From Prorocentrum cordatum (taxonomy: Eukaryota; Sar; Dinophyceae; Prorocentrales; Prorocentraceae), in assembly GCA_963575745.1 (NCBI GenBank), contig CAUYUJ010006557.1:1202501-1266500 (forward strand): 64,000 bases of DNA. The letters are read 5' to 3'. Below the pieces are notes generated by a model. That model made no database searches, was not told the DNA's origin, and was given only the letters and a program-made list of their open reading frames with translations. Position numbers and translations under genes: made by a program. Positions within the stretch are counted from its first letter, which is position 1. Every line of letters begins with the position of its first letter. Below, one piece after another: positions 42,901 through 49,936 of the stretch.

Positions 42901-45900
42901 TTTGACTACCTACCAGACCACCCCAACCCAACCCGAGGACAAGAATTTCGGGTTGGGGGGAGAACGGGCTTCATATGTGTTTTCAATGTTCCCCGACACC
43001 CCTCCACTCGGAATGAAAGCAAATTGGGACCTTCGGGTTTGGTTGGGGCGGCTTGGTTGGTGGTGAAACTTGGTACATCTCCGTTACACCCAATCATCTC
43101 TGCTTCACCCTGTTGCCAACGCACCTCTGACGTTCACGGCTTGCTTGCTTGCCAGCCTGCATGCCTGCTTGCGCATAGGGTCACTCCTGCGGAGGGTTAC
43201 TCTTGCGTGTGGCCGACCTCTCGAGGTCCACCATCGCGTACTCGTCGTAAGGGTGCGACAGAGGGAACGGGAACAACCCCTCGGCGGCGCGCGGGTCGAA
43301 GATGAGGAAGTGCTTCTCCCCGGCGACCTTCACGAGCAGCGAACGTATCCACATCCGCGCCCCCGCGGTCTGGATTCTGGGGCGCGATCCCGAGGATACG
43401 CGGTCGCACGGATACGTTGGGCGCGGAACATCCGCGTGAAAACGCTCCGTGTCCGCGGGGTCGCGGCCCAGGGACCCGGCCCGCGAGGCCGCGGGTACTG
43501 ATGTGTGTTTGCGCCCATGAGACCTGGAGGTAGATGTTGTCGTACTGGTCGTAGTGCACTGGCGACAGGCTGTCGGCTGGCCCCACGAACAGCTGAGACC
43601 GCGACCAGGGGCCGAAGCCCCCGCGCTGCTGGATGGCACCAAGGCGCTCGCGGTCCACGTCGCGATCGCAGTCTGCCCGCAACGTCTCGTCGATGCCCTT
43701 GTGAAGGGGCCCCAGGACACACAAATAAATACGCACAAATAAAAGGATTCCCAATTTTTTCCCATATTTTCTGGGTTCTTGTCTTCCCCCCCACCTCCCA
43801 TGGTTTCCCATACTTTCTGGGGAATCGAGGACTCACTGTGTCTGTGTGTGTTCTTCCCCTCCTGACCTTGGACCACTGCTCCCGAAGCCTGCCGCCGGCG
43901 TCATATTTTCTGGGTTCTTGTCTGCCCCCCCACCTCCCATAGTTTCCCATACTTCCTGGGGAATCGAGGACTCACTGTGTCTGTGTGTGTTCTTCCCCTC
44001 CCGACCTTGGACCACTGCTCCCGAAGCCTGCCGCCGGCGTCGTATTTTCTGGGTTCTTGTCTGCCCCCCCACCTCCCATAGTTTCCCATACTTCCTGGGG
44101 AATCGAGGACTCATTGTGTTGGGCGCCCGAGTTATCCGGGGTAACTCGGGCCCGGGGTAACTCGGGTTTGGGTTCCCGAAAAAACGAACCCGAGTTATCC
44201 CTGACCCGAGTTACCCCTGATGATTCGGGGCTCTGGACGCCCGAGTTATCCGGGGTAACTCGGGTCCGGGGTAACTCGGGTTCGGAATCCCGAAAAAACG
44301 AACCCGAGTTATCCCTGACCCGAGTTACCCCTGATGATTCGGGGCTCTGATTGTGTCTGTGTGTTTCTTCCCCTCCCGACCTTGGACCACTGCTCCCGAA
44401 GCCTGCCGCCGGCGTCGGCCTCCCGCAGGACCAGCGGCGCCTGGAGGTAGTAGCGGCTGCCGGGGTCGTCTCGCGCCGCCCTCGCGAGGGATGCAAACAG
44501 CGGCCCCACCCTGGGAGGAGGAGGGAGGAGGAGGAGGAGGAGGAGGAGGAGGAGGAGGAGGAGGAGGAGGAGGAGCAAGAGGAGGGAAACAGGCCCGTCT
44601 GGTGAGCCGCTCCTCGGCGCGTCAGCGCGCAGCGGACGCGTCGCGGGTCACGAGGGATGGTTACGAGTGCGTGGTCTGTAAACCTCCTGGGAACCCCCAG
44701 GAGCCTACACCCTGCGAAATGCTTAAGAACTCATGGGTCAAGAAATGCATAGTCTCAGAATTTGATTACAAACCCAGAACCCCCAGGAGCCTAGAGGACG
44801 CCAGGACGCCGCACATCACGCAGGGTTTACCCTGTCGGCCCACAGGAGTTTCAGCGCACAGCGCCTCGTAAACCAGGGTAGGGGCGCGTTTTATCCCCTT
44901 GACCTCAGGAACTCGGCGAACGACATCGTCAGATTTGCGCTGGCCCTCCGAGGCGCGCCTCGGAATGCGGCCATGTCCCTGTCGCTCTGCTCGGGCACGT
45001 AGTAGAGGTAGCGGTTCTCGCCACCAGCGGACTTGAGCACGGTCATGCCCGGCCAATCAGTGGTGTGCTGCTTCAGGTACGGGATACTCCACCTGGACGT
45101 CGCCGGCATCACGCCGAGGTTCTCCATCACCACGGGAACATGTCGCTCGATGAAGCTCAGGGCACGGCCGAAGCCCTCTGCTCCACGGCAGTCCACCCTT
45201 GTCGGGCGCTGCCACGGGTGTCCCCGGCGCAAGGTGCCCCCCAGGATGCCTGGGGAGGCCCAGATGGCCTCCCGAGCACCCCTCACGAGGCCCAGCGGGC
45301 CTCAGAGGCTCCAACATGTGGCGAAAAAGCTGGGGACACCTGAGGCCACGATCACTTCGACGGAGGATGAAGAACTGCATGAACAATAAACTGTCGGGGG
45401 TCCGCGCGGACTCCTTGGATCGGTGCTGGACCCCCTTTCATGGCGCGCGGGGTGCGCCAGGGGCGGCGCCAGAGGTGCCGCCAGAAGGGAGCGCAGCTCG
45501 ATGAAATCCGCGCGGACCTCCGGAAGTCTACGTCTAGGCAGTCCCTTCTTCTGCTCGGCGGCGGGCCCAGGGGCGAGGGCAGAGGGGCCAGGCCAGCCCC
45601 CTCAGACGGCAGCGGGCCTTCTCAGAAGCGCGCCCGCCCTCTGAGAAGCCGCCCGTGGCTTCGGAGGAGGCTCAGATACAGTTGGGGCATTGACCTAAGG
45701 AACCCCAAATAAGGAACGAGGCCCCTTTCTTCCATAAGTTAAGCTTCGATGTCCCATCGAAAACCAGAGGCATACCAAAGGCGAACTGTAGAACAACTGA
45801 GGAACACTGAGCCCCTCCCAAACAAAAAGGGTCCCTTCTTCAGCGCCCCGACCGTAGCCCAGGGGGGGGGAGCAAGACGTGCATGCTCAGTGGCGCCGAC

Positions 45901-47325
45901 GGTCCACGTCTGTCCGGCGAGGCGCCACGGCGAGTGCGCGCGCTGCCCGTCCCTGGGCTACTTTCGCCCCTCTCGTCGCCTCCGAAGCTCCCTCTGTGGC
46001 CCATTCGCCCCTCGCGTCGTCTCCGAGGTCGGAGGCCAGAGGTCTTCTGAGCCGTCGGAGAAGGCCCGCCCCTTCTGCCATCCCCCCCCCCTGGGCGCGC
46101 TGCCGATCTCGCCGACCCTCGGTTCTGCTCGGAGCACCGCGGGGGGTGCTGAATGGATGGGAGGTTATACAGTCGGGGCGTTGACCCAAGGAACCTTAAA
46201 TAGGGAACGAGGCCCCTTTTTTCCATGGGTCAAACTTCGATTTCCCGTCGAAAACACAAGGAAAACCTGAGGCAAGCTGTGAAACACTTCAGGAGCACGG
46301 AGCCCCTCCCCAACGAAAAGGGTTCCTTCTTCAGCGCCCCGACTGTATGCGGATGCTACGGTGGTTACATCTGGTGTGACTTGGATTAGGCGTGGGCTGC
46401 TGGTGCCCTAAATTGCGTGGGTGGGTTCGACAACTCCGCCAAGCGGGCGCAGCCTGCTGAGCCCGACTCGTTAACTACCCCCCATGTCACACAGGAAATT
46501 CGTATCCTCTTATAAGCTACACGTCAGGTCACATATGCAATCAAAGCTCGCGGCCCGCGGATTCGGACAAGGTCGAGGGCGACGCGTGGAAAGACGGCCA
46601 AGGATACCCTGCCTAGTCCGCGTCCTTGGAGCTTAGAGCTGTCCCCAAGAGGAGTCTCCCGCCGCGCAGCCGAAGCACGTCGCCCTGAGGACCGGCCGCA
46701 GACGCAATGATGCAAGTGTACCCCAAAAAGTATTTATCAAGGGGAGGGGAGTAGCTTTCCGACTGAGCTTGCCCAAAGCCACCCCCTCCACCCTCCTCCC
46801 CATTTTGGTCCTCCTCCTCTTCCTCCAAAGCCCCACCACCCACTCCGACAGCACGTGCCCACCCCACCCCCAGCGGATCCAAGGGGGGTGCGATTCTTGC
46901 CCCATCCAGGGCACCCATGGACCATCGTGCGTCGTTACTATCAGCTTTGACCGTAAGCCACCTCGGCATCCACGGACAATTCCCTATCTCCTCACGTATC
47001 TCCTTACAGCAGCCACCGCCGTGCCTCAAGTAGCATCACCCGACCTTGGAACCTCCCCGCCGCACAGCCACGCCTCGTAGCGCCGGGCCGCTGGCGCCCG
47101 CGCCCGACTCGACCAGGACGGCGCCGCTCCAGACGCGGCGGCGCCCGCGGCGTGTGCCGCGTCGCAGCGCGCCCCGGGCCCCGCGGGGTCCCGCGTGAGC
47201 AGCGAGCCGCTCCGCCTGTCGGGTGCGCCCAAGGGGCAGGAGCCAGGAGAAGCGACACCATCACCACCAGCGCGAGGAGCGAGGGAGGGGGGGGGCCTCC
47301 TGGAGGCGCAGGCCCCCCCCCCCAT
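39709..47325 (-). CDS. FIH-like JmjC/cupin 2-oxoglutarate dioxygenase gene (8 exons)
   Basis: Eight minus-strand exons join in frame: 47215(or 47325)-47045, 45197-44904, 44510-44381, 43697-43524, 43327-43218, 42336-42219, 41348-41178, 39915-39709. From exon 2 on this gives 401 residues plus stop. The order of motifs follows human FIH (HIF1AN): EVPR, then RHVPVVMENLG, NRYLYYVPEQ, SRYYLQ, GPADSLSPVHYD (iron His and Asp), IYLQVAGEKHFLIFDP (Lys for 2-oxoglutarate), LFPFPLSHP, GDALYVPTHWWHHV (second iron His), VSVNFWF (Asn). FIH hydroxylates Asn in ankyrin repeats and HIF; targets here are unknown. Phases agree at every junction; donors are GT, GC and GA. The 5' end is open: Met-47325 or an upstream exon. 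Confidence 0.85.
40552..40722 (-). repeat. intron-like repeat A, copy 2 (inside intron 7)
   Basis: On the minus strand: CTCAGGAGGGAAAC..CACACAGACACAAT..GATTCCCCAGAAAATAT..TTTGTGGGCCCCTTCAC. It matches the 43.70-43.87 kb intron almost end to end, yet lies within a larger intron, so it is a dispersed unit rather than a whole intron here. Confidence 0.75.
40723..40830 (+). repeat. dispersed repeat C, partial
   Basis: CTCCTGGGCGGGCTGGGG and GGGCGAGTGGGGGTCGATGCG match the end of the first half of repeat C seen at 8.3, 16.8, 52.3 and 53.9 kb. Confidence 0.55.
40986..41137. repeat. foldback in intron 7 near its 5' end
   Basis: CTAACGGGGACTCCACTAAC..GGGTACTTTGG at 40986-41017 is mirrored by CCAAAGTACCC..GTTAGTGAGTACCCGTTAC at 41108-41137. 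It starts 40 bases inside the intron on the sense strand. Confidence 0.8.
41178..41348 (-). CDS. FIH-like gene, exon 7
   Basis: Acceptor AAGAG|GCGTGG, donor ATCGAG|GACATC (GA donor), phase 0 to 0, 57 codons. Begins AWSVSVNFWF, matching the ITVNFWY strand of FIH, followed by a helical region that in FIH leads to dimerisation. Confidence 0.85.
41370..41690. repeat. AGGCCTTCTC foldback-family copy in intron 6
   Basis: GGGCCTTCTCGGCCTTC, GCGAAGGCCTTCTC and the terminal CTTCTCACCTCCCCCCCTCG match the family best preserved at 51.91-52.16 kb. About 170 bases of unrelated sequence lie inside. Confidence 0.55.
41817..41991. mobile_element. TA-flanked MITE family 1, copy 2
   Basis: 175 bp, ends CAGTTGGGGCGTTGACC and GCGCCCCGACCG, TA on both sides (41815-41816, 41992-41993). 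Lies in intron 6. Its right TA is also the left TA of MITE family 2. Confidence 0.85.
41994..42093. mobile_element. TA-flanked MITE-like family 2, copy 1
   Basis: 100 bp with ends GCCCAGGGGGGGG and (complement) GCCCAGGGGCGGG, TA on both sides (41992-41993, 42094-42095). No coding capacity. A second copy abuts MITE 1 copy 3 in the same way. Confidence 0.75.
42219..42336 (-). CDS. FIH-like gene, exon 6 (distal iron His)
   Basis: Acceptor AGCAG|GGTGGGC, donor GTGCAG|GCGGGG (GC donor), phase 2 to 0. Encodes AFPRAPEVLAG, then LGAGDALYVPTHWWHHVQ. The WWHH block supplies the third iron ligand. Confidence 0.9.
42457..42582. repeat. foldback in intron 5
   Basis: GGACGTACGCGCACAG..TTATGTACATGAACAC is mirrored by GATTCATGTACGTGTACGTCC. 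About 21-bp imperfect outer arms around a loop of roughly 80 bases. Confidence 0.7.
42905..43070. repeat. second foldback in intron 5
   Basis: ACCAGACCACCCCAACCCAA is mirrored by TTGGTTGGGGCGGC..TTGGTTGGTGGT. A second inner pair is CCCGAGG..TTCGGGTTGGGG. Imperfect arms of about 30 bases. Confidence 0.6.
43218..43327 (-). CDS. FIH-like gene, exon 5
   Basis: Acceptor GTGAAG|GTCGCC, donor GAGAG|GTCGGC, phase 0 to 2. Encodes VAGEKHFLIFDP (Lys equivalent to the 2-oxoglutarate Lys of FIH), GLFPFPLSHPYDEYAMVDLE, closely following LYPYPVHHP..VDF of FIH. Confidence 0.9.
43328..43523 (-). repeat. intron 4 = intron-like repeat G
   Basis: A 196-bp GT-AG intron whose whole sequence recurs inverted at 39219-39410. 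Both splice junctions carry AG|GTC, so a 5-bp direct repeat brackets the intron. This is the cleanest introner candidate in the window. Confidence 0.75.
43524..43697 (-). CDS. FIH-like gene, exon 4 (iron-binding HxD)
   Basis: Acceptor ACAAG|GGCATC, donor CTCCAG|GTCTC, phase 0 to 0, 58 codons. Contains GPWSRSQLFVGPADSLS then PVHYD: His (43556-43554) and Asp (43550-43548) are the first two iron ligands. The Thr of FIH before Pro is Ser here. Confidence 0.9.
43765..44417 (-). repeat. 139-bp exon-intron tandem duplication (3 units)
   Basis: Units start at 43765, 43904 and 44043 (period 139). Each unit holds, in sense, about 35 bases of exon 3 end (DAGGRLREQWSK), the AAG|GTC donor and about 100 bases of intron-like repeat A. 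The unit next to exon 3 carries a 230-bp nested insertion. Confidence 0.9.
44120..44349. mobile_element. nested insertion: two 114-bp palindromic units, 7-bp target repeat
   Basis: Two units (44124-44237, 44238-44349) about 95% alike. Each is a hairpin of GGGGTAACTCGGG words against CCCGAGTTACCCC words. ATTGTGT at 44113-44119 and 44350-44356 flanks it, and the flanks rejoin into a normal 139-bp unit. Confidence 0.85.
44381..44510 (-). CDS. FIH-like gene, exon 3
   Basis: Acceptor CCCAG|GGTGGGG, fed by a (TCC)n tract. Donor TCCAAG|GTCGGG, phase 2 to 0. Encodes 43 codons with GSRYYLQ, equivalent to the LYLQQ of FIH whose Tyr contacts 2-oxoglutarate. Its last 12 codons (DAGGRLREQWSK) are repeated twice more in the following intron. 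Confidence 0.85.
44511..44580 (-). repeat. (TCC)n tract forming the intron 2 acceptor
   Basis: GGA repeats on the plus strand, that is TCC on the sense strand, running straight into CCCAG|GG of exon 3. The microsatellite serves as the polypyrimidine tract. Confidence 0.8.
44904..45197 (-). CDS. FIH-like gene, exon 2
   Basis: Acceptor AAG|GGTGG, donor CTGAG|GTCAAG, phases 2 to 2, 97 whole codons. Encodes IERHVPVVMENLG, RWSIPYLKQHTTDWPGMTV, ENRYLYYVPEQ and MSFAEFLR, the N-terminal part of FIH before the barrel. High-scoring by motif order. Confidence 0.85.
45400..45518. repeat. foldback family F, best copy (intron 1)
   Basis: GTCCGCGCGGACTCCTTGGA..TCGGTGCTGG is mirrored by GCGCAGCTCGATGAAATCCG..CGCGGACCTCC. 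The loop has TGGCGCGCGGGGTGCGCCA, itself a palindrome. Fragments occur at 17.7, 25.3, 39.0 and 53.1 kb. Confidence 0.7.
45679..45854. mobile_element. TA-flanked MITE family 1, copy 3
   Basis: 176 bp, ends CAGTTGGGGCATTGACC and GCGCCCCGACCG, TA at 45677-45678 and 45855-45856. In intron 1. Shares its right flank with copy 2 for about 170 bases. Confidence 0.85.
45857..45958. mobile_element. TA-flanked MITE-like family 2, copy 2
   Basis: 102 bp with ends GCCCAGGGGGGGG and CGTCCCTGGGC, TA on both sides. Similarity to copy 1 continues about 65 bases past the right end (TTTCGCCCCTCTCG.. to ..CCATTCGCCCC). Confidence 0.75.
46170..46345. mobile_element. TA-flanked MITE family 1, copy 4
   Basis: 176 bp, ends CAGTCGGGGCGTTGACC and GCGCCCCGACTG, TA at 46168-46169 and 46346-46347. 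Closest to copy 1 at 25.8 kb. In intron 1. Confidence 0.85.
46348..47044. other. remainder of intron 1, no exon recognised
   Basis: About 700 bases. A minus-strand stretch (DKYFLGYTCIIASAAGPQGD, about 46670-46745) looks protein-like but has no counterpart in FIH and no clear splice sites. Confidence 0.4.
47045..47215 (-). CDS. FIH-like gene, exon 1 (as far as supported)
   Basis: Ends RRYEAWLCGGEVP then AG|GT (phase 2), matching the Y..PxxPIPR lead-in of FIH. Upstream edge may be CAG|GCGG at 47215. The same frame stays open to a Met at 47325, but 47258-47300 resembles a dispersed CACCACCAGCGCGAGG repeat, so that start is doubtful. Confidence 0.55.
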
Positions 47326-47479
47326 CTCGCTCGAGACACCCCCGAAGGATCCGCAGCTCGGGGAGGCGTCGTGGGCCCCGTCGCTGGAGGTGGGGCGCCC
47401 GGTCGTGCTGGTGGCGCCGCCTCTGCCTCCTCCTGGGCAGCAGGGGGTCAGCGCTCCCGAGGCACGTGCGCGGACGAAG

Positions 47480-47795
47480 GGGGGGGAGGAGGAGGGAGGA
47501 GGAGGAGGAGGAGGAGGGGAGGAGGAGGAGGAGGAGGAGGAGAGGAGGAGGAGGAGGAGGAGGAGGAGGAGGAGGAGGAGGAGGAGGAGGAGAGAGGAGG
47601 GGGAGGGGGAGGAGGAGGGGAGGGGGGAGGGGGAGGGGAGGGGGAGGGAGGAGGAGGAGGAGGAGGAGGAGGAGGCGGAGGAGGAGGAGGAGGAGGAGGA
47701 GGAGGAGAGGAGGAGAGAGGAGGAGGGGAGGAGGGGGAGGGGGAGGAGGAGGAGGACGAGGACGAGGAGGAGGGGGAGGAGGAGGGGGAGCAGGG
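47480..47795 (-). repeat. long (TCC)n array on the sense strand of the FIH-like gene
   Basis: GGA/GGGA repeats on the plus strand for about 310 bases, upstream of exon 1. Poly-Arg/Gly/Glu and poly-Ser/Pro frames are artefacts. Confidence 0.95.
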
Positions 47796-47879
47796 GGCCA
47801 TGAGACCTGGGAGACTGCACGGCCCCAGCCATTCCATCCACACACCCCTGGTCCCCACCCCCGCCTGCGACGCCCGGAG

Positions 47880-48020
47880 GCCTTCGGGGTCATAACTCAG
47901 GCCTCCGGCGGCACTGCGAAACGACCCGGGCACCGCCAGAGCGCTCCCGGCAAGGCGCAGCTGCTGAAAAGCAGCCCGGGGCTGGAAGAGGTCGAGACCA
48001 GACGAAAACACAAGAGAAAC
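47880..48020 (+). repeat. dispersed repeat C, second half
   Basis: GGGGTCATAACTCAGGCCTCC, GGCAAGGCGCAGCTGCTG and GGCTGGAAGAG..AAACACAAGAGAAAC match the second half of the copies at 8.4 and 16.9 kb. Here it precedes the first half. Confidence 0.65.
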
Positions 48021-48230
48021 CATCAAACCCCAGACCCCCGACGTCTTGATTGTTCATCACGTGGGCCCCCAGAGGTCTGGACCCTTTCCTGGGAGCCGAG
48101 GCCTTCTGGGTCGTTGTTTGATGGTCCCGAGGCCTGGTAAGGGCCCCCAAGAGGCCGAAAATAGCGAGCAACGGTCCGTCGTGATGTTGCACACGATGCG
48201 AGAGGGGGTCTGGGTACCATGTTGAGATGC

Positions 48231-48362
48231 AACGATAGGGGGGATAGGGATAGGGGGGGGAAACATCGACCTGAAATCGGCGATACATCGCCGATAGATC
48301 GGCGATAGGCCTCCGATAGTGAGGCCGGACGAGTGGGGGTCGATTCATCCCCCACCATGCCG
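48231..48362 (+). repeat. dispersed repeat C, first half
   Basis: CGATAGGGGGGATAGG, ATCGGCGATACATCGCCGAT, GGCGATAGGCCTCCGATAGT and GTGGGGGTCGATTC, as in the first half at 53.8 kb. Inverted CATCGGCGATG words give it hairpin potential. Confidence 0.65.
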
Positions 48363-48372
48363 GGCCCCTGAC

Positions 48373-48537
48373 CGACACGTAGACGCCCCCGCCGTGCCTG
48401 GCGGGCGCGGGCACCAGGGCGGGGCTGGACCCGAAGGCGCCCTCGAGGGCCTCGCCGGCCGCGGCGCAGAGCTCCTGGCCCCCGGCCTCGCGGGCGAGGT
48501 CCAGATCCACGTCCGCGGCCCGTCGCTCGGACGGTCC
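48373..48537 (-). other. exon-like segment, unassigned
   Basis: Minus-strand open stretch SERRAADVDLDLAREAGG.., ending PARHGGGVYVS before GTCAGG. It starts after GGGAAG. The codon texture and AG|GG edge resemble the FIH-like exons, so it may be an upstream exon of that gene or of a neighbour. No family match. Confidence 0.35.
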
Positions 48538-48994
48538 CTTCCCCGTGCTCGAGTGGTTTCGCGCGCGTGTCTTCTCAAGATGATGTTTGAGGCTCCAAGG
48601 TGGTCCAGATTTCACGGCGGTGGCCTCGCGAAGAAAAAATGCACGCGTCCGAGAGGTGCCAAGAAACATTGGGCTCCACGTGTTTACAGTCTCCTGCCAC
48701 GGGACGAGTCGTACAGAGGTCCCCGGCCCCTCCCTCGTCCTCCTCCCCCATCCTTCTTCGTGGTCTGCTCTGCCATATCTCACAGTGTTGCAGAGCACGC
48801 ATGCCAGTGCGGTTTGTATCTTACGTTCTGCTGAATGATTATGCCCATGAGCTGTTTAGCGATTGGCTACTGTCTGCCTGCCTGCCTGCCTGCCTGCCTG
48901 TCTCTCTGTCTGTCCACGGCGTCTTGGAATGTTTGGGAAGAGATGCCGGAACCCAGGGATGCAGTGGGTACTGATAACAATCTTGCCTACTTCT
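48538..48994. other. no gene recognised; (CCTG)n run
   Basis: A GCCT/CCTG tetranucleotide run lies at 48874-48900. Otherwise ordinary sequence. Confidence 0.5.
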
Positions 48995-49128
48995 CACCAC
49001 CACCACTGCAGATCAGGGGCGGCTGACCCATGGTAGTGCTCTGCTGTGCGGGGAGCCGTCCGCGCCCAGCCGAGCACTACCACAAGTCAGCCGCCGCCCC
49101 TGATCTACTGTGATGGTGATGAGAAACA
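48995..49128. repeat. foldback element
   Basis: CACCACTGCAGATCAGGGGC..GGCTGACCCATGGTAGTGCTC is mirrored by GAGCACTACCACAAGTCAGC..CGCCCCTGATCTACTGTGATG. Arms of about 45 bases, mostly paired, around a 30-base GC-rich loop. Confidence 0.85.
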
Positions 49129-49388
49129 GATAAGCCTGTGATCGTTGGAGGCCAAATTCTGATCCGTACCCAGTGCGCTTCAGGTCTACAGTCTGAAGAC
49201 CACCCTCAAGAACATGAGACCCTCCGCCGGCAAAAAAAGCACATAACATCCAAGGGTACCCTTCCCAGGGTGCACAAGACCATCCAACAATCACGAAGCA
49301 CATTAATTAGGGCACCCTCCCCGAACCGACCTCGATCTCACGCCTCGGTCCGCCTGTGTTCCAGGGAAGAGGATCCGCAGCATCCGAG

Positions 49389-49585
49389 ACTCGGGCCGGG
49401 CGTAAGGGGGGGATAGCAAAGGGGGGGTGAGAATCAGCTCACGTAGCTGATTTTCCCGGCGCCTCCAGGCGCCGGGAGGCGTCCATGTATCGAGGAATGG
49501 GCCCCTCGGTGGGTCAAAACCAGCTGCATGCACCAGATGTCGTACACCCCTCCTTTCCAGATCCCCCCCTTTCGTCCGGCCCGAG
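49389..49585. mobile_element. MITE-like repeat D, copy 2
   Basis: Same inverted ends as copy 1 (CTCGGGCCGGGCG.. and ..CGTCCGGCCCGAG) and the same interior order. Ends are better preserved here: CTCGGGCCGG pairs with CCGGCCCGAG exactly. Confidence 0.8.
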
Positions 49586-49624
49586 AGGCGCAGCCGACGC
49601 GGACGCACACCCTCGCCCGCAGGC

Positions 49625-49760
49625 CTCCCCGGCGGCGAGCCGCTGGGCCCGGAGCAGCAGGGCCAGGCCCCGGTGCTGCCTGCCCGACCCCAGCGCCCGC
49701 CGCGCGGCGCCCAGGGCCGCCGCGGCGCCCGCGGCTCCGGCGGGCGCGGCGGGCTGCCGC
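49625..49760 (-). other. exon-like segment, unassigned
   Basis: Minus strand: AALGAARRALGSGRQHRG then LALLLRAQRLAAGE before AG|GCCTGC, a possible GC donor. High-GC alpha-helical texture. Lies between repeat D and a TCC array. Possibly an upstream exon on the same strand as the FIH-like gene. Confidence 0.35.
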
Positions 49761-49805
49761 CGGAGGGGGGGGCAGGAAGCGGCACGGGCTCGAGCTTCCG
49801 GGGTC

Positions 49806-49936
49806 CCTCCTCCTCCTCCGCCTCCTCCTCCTCCTCCGCCTCCTCCTCCTCCTCCGCCTCCTCCTCCTCCTCCTCCTCCGCCCCCTCCTCCTCCTCCTCC
49901 TCCTCCTCCTCCTCCTCTTCCTCCTCCTCCTCCAGA
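49806..49936 (+). repeat. (TCC)n array
   Basis: TCC with periodic CCG, closed by TCCTCCTCCAG. Minus-strand reading gives poly-Gly/Arg/Glu. Confidence 0.9.

Noticed and set aside
43765-44417. CRISPR-like array of regularly spaced repeats
   Set aside because: The repeated unit is 139 bp with exon sequence and no variable spacers, in a eukaryotic intron.
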